From NCBI RefSeq assembly GCF_030362835.1, contig NZ_JAUCGQ010000001.1, forward strand, positions 806,001 through 870,000: a DNA stretch of 64,000 nt, given 5' to 3'. Positions within the stretch are counted from its first letter, which is position 1; every line of letters starts with the position of its first letter. Below are positions 59,417-64,000 of this stretch, in pieces. A program made the translations under genes and the position numbers. The notes below the pieces were generated by a model. It searched no databases, had not been told where the DNA came from, and saw nothing but the letters and a program-made list of their open reading frames with translations. Source of the stretch: Cellulomonas alba. GTDB lineage: Bacteria; Actinomycetota; Actinomycetes; Actinomycetales; Cellulomonadaceae.

Positions 59417-60778
59417 ATGACCGCCTGGGAGCGCCTGCTGGAGTGGGCCGACGACCACCGGTTCGCGGTCGACGCCGCGGCCACGGCCGTCGCCCTGCTC
59501 GTGCTGGTGCCCGCGAGCGCGCTCACGCTCGGGCTCGGCTTCACGGCGGGCGTGGGGCACGGCTGGTTGCTCTCGACGGCCCTCGTCGCGCCGCTCGCCT
59601 GGCGGCGCGTCGCACCGGTGTGGTCCGCCGCGGCGGTCTACGCGGTCGGGCTGCTGCAGGTGCTCGCCGGCACCCTGGTCCCGACCCTCGCGGACCTCGC
59701 CGTGCTCGTCGCGCTGTACTCCGTCACGGTGCACGGCCCGCGGTGGGCGTACCGGGTGGCGATCCTCGGCGCGCTCGCCGGCTCGGGCCTGCTCGCGCTG
59801 CGCGTGGCCGGCTTCGCGCTGTACCGCGCGACCGACGCGCTCGCGACGGCGGTCTTCCTCGGCGTGCTGTGCCTCGGCGTCTGGTCGTTCGGCCTGGCGC
59901 GGCGCGCGCGGCGCGAGACGATCGAGGCTCTCGTCGACCGCGCCGAGCGCGCGGAGGTCGAGCGCGACCAGCAGCACCGGATCGCGACCGCGGCCGAGCG
60001 CGCGCGCATCGCCCGCGAGATGCACGACATCGTGGCGCACTCGCTGACCGTGATGGTCGCGCAGGCCGACGGCGGCCGGTACGCGGCCGAGGCGGACCCC
60101 GGCGCCGCGACCCGGGCGCTCGGCACGATCGCCGAGACCGGGCGCGCGGCCCTCTCCGACATGCGCCGCCTGCTCGGGGTCCTGCGCACCGAGCCCGCCG
60201 CCGGCCCCGGCTCGCCCGGGACGCGTCTGGGGCCCATCGCGAGCGCGACCGGACCCGCCGGGCAGGGCGAGCCGCGCACCGGGCCGCCGGGCGCGCCGCA
60301 GACCGGCGGCGTCCCGCTCGTCGCGGCGGAGGGTGCGAGCGCCGAGCGCGCGCCGCAGCCCGCCGCGGGCGACGTCGCGGCGCTCGTCGAGCAGGTCCGC
60401 GCGAGCGGGCTGCACGTCTCGTTCGTGCAGGTCGGCGAGCCACGGCACCTGCCGCCGGGCACCGGGCTGACGGTGTACCGCATCGCGCAGGAGGCCCTGA
60501 CCAACGTGCTCAAGCACGCCGGGCCCTCCCCCCGCGTCACCGTGCTGCTCGCGTGGCGCCCGGACGCCATCGCGCTCGACGTCGACGACGACGGGCGCGG
60601 CGCGGCGGCCGACAGCGACGGGCTGGGGCAAGGTCTGCTGGGCATGCGCGAGCGTGCCGCGATGTTCGGCGGCACCGTCGCGGCCGGCCCACGGCCCGGT
60701 GGCGGCTTCCGGGTGCGCGCACGCATCCCCACCAGCATCGCAGGCACGCTCGCCCCGACAGCGAAGGACGACGCATGA
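59417..60778 (+). CDS. Sensor histidine kinase (NarL/LiaS type, HisKA_3)
   Basis: A 453-residue kinase. Four or five N-terminal membrane segments (VALLVLVPASALTLGLGF, VYAVGLLQVLAGTLVP, LATAVFLGVLCLGVWSF) form the sensor module, with almost no extracytoplasmic loop. The dimerisation helix has RARIAREMHDIVAHSLTVMV near 200 with the phosphorylated His. A Gly/Pro-rich insert (~255-315) separates it from the ATPase domain, which has YRIAQEALTNVLKHAG near 355, VDDDGRGA and GQGLLGMRERAAMFGG near 407. It ends with an ATGA overlap with its regulator. The layout resembles LiaS-like intramembrane sensors of envelope stress. Confidence 0.9.
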   Translation: MTAWERLLEWADDHRFAVDAAATAVALLVLVPASALTLGLGFTAGVGHGWLLSTALVAPLAWRRVAPVWSAAAVYAVGLLQVLAGTLVPTLADLAVLVALYSVTVHGPRWAYRVAILGALAGSGLLALRVAGFALYRATDALATAVFLGVLCLGVWSFGLARRARRETIEALVDRAERAEVERDQQHRIATAAERARIAREMHDIVAHSLTVMVAQADGGRYAAEADPGAATRALGTIAETGRAALSDMRRLLGVLRTEPAAGPGSPGTRLGPIASATGPAGQGEPRTGPPGAPQTGGVPLVAAEGASAERAPQPAAGDVAALVEQVRASGLHVSFVQVGEPRHLPPGTGLTVYRIAQEALTNVLKHAGPSPRVTVLLAWRPDAIALDVDDDGRGAAADSDGLGQGLLGMRERAAMFGGTVAAGPRPGGGFRVRARIPTSIAGTLAPTAKDDA

Positions 60779-61470
60779 CCGACCGATCGATCCGCGTGGC
60801 GCTCGTGGACGACCAGCAGCTGGTGCGCGCGGGCTTCCGCATGGTGATCGACTCGCAGCCGGACCTCGAGGTCGTGCTCGAGGCGGGCGACGGCGCCCAG
60901 GCGGTGCGGGCCCTCGACCCCGGCGCGGGCCACCGCGTCGACGTCGTGCTCATGGACGTGCGCATGCCCGCCATGGACGGCCTCGAGGCCACCGCGCTCG
61001 TCACGGCCCGGCCGGACGCGCCGCGCGTCGTCGTGCTCACCACGTTCGACCTCGACGAGTACGTGCTCGCCGCGATCCGCGCCGGCGCGAGCGGGTTCCT
61101 GCTCAAGGACGCCGAGCCGGAGGACATGCTGGCCGCGATCCGGACCGTGCACCGCGGGGACGCCGTCATCGCGCCGTCGAGCACGCGGCGCCTGCTCGAG
61201 CACCTGGTGCAGGTGCTGCCCCCGGACGAGCCGGGCGCGCCCACCGACCCGGCCCGCGCGGCGGTCGCCGAGCTCACTGATCGCGAGCGCGAGGTGCTCG
61301 TGCTCATGGCGCGCGGGCGCTCGAACACCGAGATCGGCCAGGACCTGTTCGTGGCCGAGGCGACGGTCAAGACGCACGTCGGCCGCATCCTGGCCAAGCT
61401 CGGCGCGCGCGACCGCGTGCAGGCCGTCGTCGTCGCGTACGAGACCGGTCTGGTCCGTCCGGGCGCCTGA
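60775..61470 (+). CDS. NarL/LuxR family response regulator
   Basis: A 231-residue regulator. Receiver: Asp12-Asp13, phosphoacceptor Asp61 in VVLMDVRMPAMDG, Thr in VVLTTFDLDEYV near 90 and Lys in GFLLKDAEPEDML near 112. The C-terminal LuxR helix-turn-helix has LTDREREVLVLMARGRSNTE near 165 and VKTHVGRILAKLGARDRVQA near 195. Translationally coupled to the kinase (ATGA). It probably controls the ABC transporter genes downstream, which start 112 nt away behind a strong hairpin terminator and their own promoter. Confidence 0.93.
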   Translation: MTDRSIRVALVDDQQLVRAGFRMVIDSQPDLEVVLEAGDGAQAVRALDPGAGHRVDVVLMDVRMPAMDGLEATALVTARPDAPRVVVLTTFDLDEYVLAAIRAGASGFLLKDAEPEDMLAAIRTVHRGDAVIAPSSTRRLLEHLVQVLPPDEPGAPTDPARAAVAELTDREREVLVLMARGRSNTEIGQDLFVAEATVKTHVGRILAKLGARDRVQAVVVAYETGLVRPGA

Positions 61471-61508
61471 CTGGTCCTGCGGGATGACGCGTCGTCCCCC
61501 AGGACCAG
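61471..61508 (+). terminator. Strong hairpin terminator after the response regulator
   Basis: CTGGTCCTG at 61471-61479 pairs with CAGGACCAG at 61500-61508. Inner bases GGGATG/CGTCCC extend the stem to about 15 pairs with one C-C mismatch and one G-U pair, leaving a 6-nt loop. It begins directly after the TGA. A C-rich run rather than a U tract follows. Confidence 0.75.
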
Positions 61509-61543
61509 CCCCCGGTCCGACGCGGCCGCCCCGGCCGGCTCCG

Positions 61544-61549
61544 TAGCGT
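61544..61549 (+). promoter_or_regulatory. -10 box for the ABC transporter genes
   Basis: TAGCGT gives a leader of about 27 nt that includes a GAGGAG ribosome site before the GTG at 61583. Confidence 0.45.
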
Positions 61550-61582
61550 CGGGGCGTCCGACACGAACCCGAGGAGCCCCAC

Positions 61583-62374
61583 GTGGACACCACGACCCTG
61601 GCCGCACCCAACGCGGCCACGACGACCACCCCCGCGTCGAGCGCACGCGGGCTGACGAAGGTCTACGGCAGCGGCGGCTCGGCCGTGCGCGCCCTCGACG
61701 GCGTCGACGTGGACTTCGCCGCCGGCGCGTTCACCGCGATCATGGGGCCGTCGGGCTCGGGCAAGTCGACGCTGATGCACCTGCTCGCGGGCCTCGACCA
61801 GGCGACGACGGGCCTGGTCCGCCTCGGCGGCACGGACATCACGCACCTCGACGACCGCGGCCTGACGCGCCTGCGCCGCGAGCGGGTCGGCTTCGTCTTC
61901 CAGTCGTTCAACCTGCTGCCGATGTTCACCGCCGAGCAGAACATCCTGCTGCCGCTCGAGCTCTCAGGTGCCGCACCCGACCGCGAGTGGTTCGACTCGC
62001 TCGTCGCGACCCTCGGCCTCGGCCACCGGCTGACGCACCGCCCCGCGGAGCTGTCGGGCGGCCAGCAGCAGCGCGTGGCGATCGCGCGTGCGCTCATCGC
62101 GAAGCCCGACGTGGTGTTCGCCGACGAGCCGACCGGCAACCTCGACAGCCGCTCGGGCATCGAGGTGCTCAGCTTCCTGCGCCGCTCGGTCCGCGAGCTC
62201 GGCCGCACCGTCATCATGGTGACGCACGACCCGGCCGCCGCGGCCTACGCGGACCGCGTCGTGCTGCTGGCCGACGGGCGCATCGCGGGCGAGATCGTCG
62301 ACCCGACGCCCGACGCGGTGCTCGCCGGGCTCGACGCGCTGCGCTCGTTCGAGGACCTCGAGGGCGAGGGCTGA
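61583..62374 (+). CDS. ABC transporter ATPase (MacB/LolD-like)
   Basis: A 263-residue ATPase. After a ~20-residue Thr/Ala-rich tail the domain has GLTKVYGSGGSAVRALDGVD, Walker A IMGPSGSGKSTLMHLLAGLD near 53-72, the Q-loop FVFQSFNLLPMFTAEQN near 107, signature ELSGGQQQRVAIARALIAKP near 160, Walker B VVFADEPTGNLDS near 180 and the H-loop MVTHDPAAAAYADRVVLL near 213. The LDS/THDP forms match the LolD/MacB branch. It overlaps the permease start by one base (TGATG). Probably under control of the adjacent LiaRS-like system and involved in envelope stress or antimicrobial-peptide defence. Confidence 0.92.
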   Translation: MDTTTLAAPNAATTTTPASSARGLTKVYGSGGSAVRALDGVDVDFAAGAFTAIMGPSGSGKSTLMHLLAGLDQATTGLVRLGGTDITHLDDRGLTRLRRERVGFVFQSFNLLPMFTAEQNILLPLELSGAAPDREWFDSLVATLGLGHRLTHRPAELSGGQQQRVAIARALIAKPDVVFADEPTGNLDSRSGIEVLSFLRRSVRELGRTVIMVTHDPAAAAYADRVVLLADGRIAGEIVDPTPDAVLAGLDALRSFEDLEGEG

Positions 62375-64000
62375 TGCTGCGCCTCACGCTCGCCCAGATG
62401 CGCCGGAGCCTCACCCGGCTCACGGCCGCCGCGATCGCCATCACGATCGGCACGGCGTTCCTCGCGGCGACGCTGCTCGCCGGCGGCGTCATGACGCGGA
62501 CCGGGTACGACGCCGTCACCGCGTCGTACGGGCACGCCGACCTGGTCGTCAAGGGCGACCTCGACGCCGGCGCGCTCGCGCGGCTGCGGGGCACGGCCGA
62601 GATCAAGGCGATCGACCCGCTCGCCGTCGTCGGCGTCGGCATGACCGCGGGCCAGGAGACCCGGTGGGTCAACGTGCTCGCGACGCCGAGCGACGCCGCC
62701 CTGGGGTCGCTCGAGGTCACGCAGGGCCGCGCGCCGCAGGCCGCAGGCGAGCTCGCGCTGCCCACCCGGGTGGCGAACGCGCTGCGCGTCGGCGTCGGCG
62801 ACACCGTGAAGGTCGAGGTGCCGCCGGCGCCCGACGCGACGGACGGGTCCGGCGCGAAGCCGGCGCCGTCCGGGGGCACCGGCGCCGACCCCGACGCCGC
62901 CCACCAGGCGAGCGCGCGCGTGGTCGGCATCGTGTCCGACCCCGCCGGCGCGTGGTCCCAGATCGGGGGCGCGGCGCTCGCCACGCCCGGCGACGCGGTG
63001 CGCTGGGGTGGGGTGTCGAGCCTGACGCAGCAGACGCGCACGTACCTCGTCATGCGTGCGCACGGCGCGTCGGACGACGACATCCGCGCCGCGGTCCACG
63101 CCGCGACGTCGGCGGACACCCGCGTCCTCACGCGCGACGCGGCCGCCACGGAGTCGATCGAGAACAACACGGGCGACGGCCACGTGCTGGTCGCGATCGT
63201 GCTCGGCTTCGCGGCGATCGCGCTGCTCGTCGCGGCGCTCGTCATCGCGAACACGTTCCAGGTGCTCGTCGCGCAGCGGACCCGGACGCTCGCGCTCCTG
63301 CGGTGCGTCGGCGCGGGCAGGACGCAGCTGCGCACCTCGGTGCTGCTCGAGGCCGGCCTGCTGGGCGCCGGAGCGTCGGCGGTCGGCATCGTGACGGGCG
63401 TCGCGCTCGCGCAGGGCGCGCTCGTCGGGCTGCGGCACGCGCAGCTCGACGTCCCGCTCCCGACGACCGTCCACGTGACGCCCGCGGTGGTGCTCGTCCC
63501 GCTGCTCGTGGGCACGGTCGTGACGCTGCTCGCGTCGCTCGTGCCCGCGCAGGCGGCGACCCGCGTCTCGCCGATCGCCGCGCTCCGGCCGGCCGAGGCG
63601 CCGGTCGCTCCCCTGCGGTCGGGCGGTACCCGCCTGTGGCTCGCGGCCGTGCTCGCGATCGGCGGCGCGCTCGGTCTGCTCGGCGCGGTCGCGATGGGTC
63701 ACGCGCTCGCGGGCTCGACGCTGCTCGCGCTCGCGCTCGGGGTGGTGTCCGGCGCGGCGTCGTTCGTCGGCGTGCTGCTCGGCGCCGTGTACTGGGTGCC
63801 GAGGTGCGTCGCCCTCGTCGGCCTCGCGGTGCAGCGCAGCGGTGTGGCCGCCCGCCTCGCGGTGGCCAACACGGCCCGGAACCCGCGGCGGACCGCGGCG
63901 ACGAGCACGGCGCTGCTGATCGGCGTGACGCTCGTCGCGATGATGGCGACGGGTGCGGCGAGCGCCCGCGCGTCGACCGACAAGCAGCTCGACGAGCAGT
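62374..64000 (+). CDS. ABC transporter permease (FtsX/MacB family), C-terminus cut by window edge
   Basis: The visible ~542 residues begin with a membrane segment (AIAITIGTAFLAATLLAGGV near 20-40), then an extracytoplasmic MacB-like periplasmic-core region to about 265, then the FtsX domain (VLVAIVLGFAAIALLVAALV and RTRTLALLRCVGAGRTQLR with the coupling helix, VVLVPLLVGTVVTLLASLVP). A second FtsX-like half has just started (NTARNPRRTAATSTALLIGV). Such two-half permeases of about 850 residues occur in Gram-positive lipoprotein or peptide-defence exporters, so perhaps 300 residues are missing. ATG 62374 overlaps the ATPase stop. Confidence 0.88.
   Translation, partial: MLRLTLAQMRRSLTRLTAAAIAITIGTAFLAATLLAGGVMTRTGYDAVTASYGHADLVVKGDLDAGALARLRGTAEIKAIDPLAVVGVGMTAGQETRWVNVLATPSDAALGSLEVTQGRAPQAAGELALPTRVANALRVGVGDTVKVEVPPAPDATDGSGAKPAPSGGTGADPDAAHQASARVVGIVSDPAGAWSQIGGAALATPGDAVRWGGVSSLTQQTRTYLVMRAHGASDDDIRAAVHAATSADTRVLTRDAAATESIENNTGDGHVLVAIVLGFAAIALLVAALVIANTFQVLVAQRTRTLALLRCVGAGRTQLRTSVLLEAGLLGAGASAVGIVTGVALAQGALVGLRHAQLDVPLPTTVHVTPAVVLVPLLVGTVVTLLASLVPAQAATRVSPIAALRPAEAPVAPLRSGGTRLWLAAVLAIGGALGLLGAVAMGHALAGSTLLALALGVVSGAASFVGVLLGAVYWVPRCVALVGLAVQRSGVAARLAVANTARNPRRTAATSTALLIGVTLVAMMATGAASARASTDKQLDEQ

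Overview
The window is very GC-rich DNA with strong third-position G/C bias. GTG starts are common and bacterial -10 boxes read TANNNT. Gene content (TagGH-type exporter, tandem LytR-CpsA-Psr ligases, purE/purK beside GtrA, LiaRS-like two-component pair) fits a Gram-positive actinobacterium of the Micrococcales, most like Cellulomonas or a relative. The assignment rests on gene content and base composition only; no database was searched.

Positions 1 to about 49760 form one large cell-surface glycopolymer locus. It opens with dTDP-rhamnose genes (rfbD, rfbC, and rfbB further in), a Wzm/Wzt-type ABC exporter with a family-92-like glycosyltransferase, and secreted wall proteins (a peptidoglycan-recognition amidase, a SpoIID/LytB protein, a secreted endonuclease/phosphatase-fold protein). 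From 12.5 to 27 kb come enzymes of phosphodiester-linked polymers: a nucleotidyltransferase, a CDP-alcohol phosphotransferase, three proteins with CDP-glycerol glycerophosphotransferase-like domains (one with two such domains, one with a degenerate domain), a pyruvyl transferase and an O-acyltransferase. From 27 to 35 kb a four-gene minus-strand operon encodes two large paralogous GT2-GT4 fusions, an unknown beta-rich protein and a Stealth-family sugar-phosphate transferase fused to a GT4-like domain.

From 35.7 to 41 kb lie wecB, wecC, a GT4 enzyme and galE, which supply UDP-ManNAcA and UDP-Gal. Two tandem GT61 paralogs, a GT2 and two tandem LCP ligases follow. A coherent reading is that rhamnose, ManNAcA, galactose and polyol- or sugar-phosphate units are assembled in the cytoplasm, modified with pyruvate and acyl groups, exported by the ABC pair and attached to peptidoglycan by LCP proteins. 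No initiating polyprenyl-phosphate sugar-1-phosphate transferase is visible in the window.

From 48.5 to 64 kb the genes turn to acyltransferases, a tandem pair of secreted cysteine-peptidase-like proteins, purine synthesis (purK, purE), GtrA, manA, an OmpR-type two-component system, and a NarL/LiaR-type two-component system followed by a MacB/LolCDE-like ABC transporter whose permease runs off the end.

No tRNA, rRNA, CRISPR array, insertion sequence or phage gene was seen. About a dozen genes start 6 to 8 nt downstream of a TANNNT box, which suggests widespread leaderless transcription.
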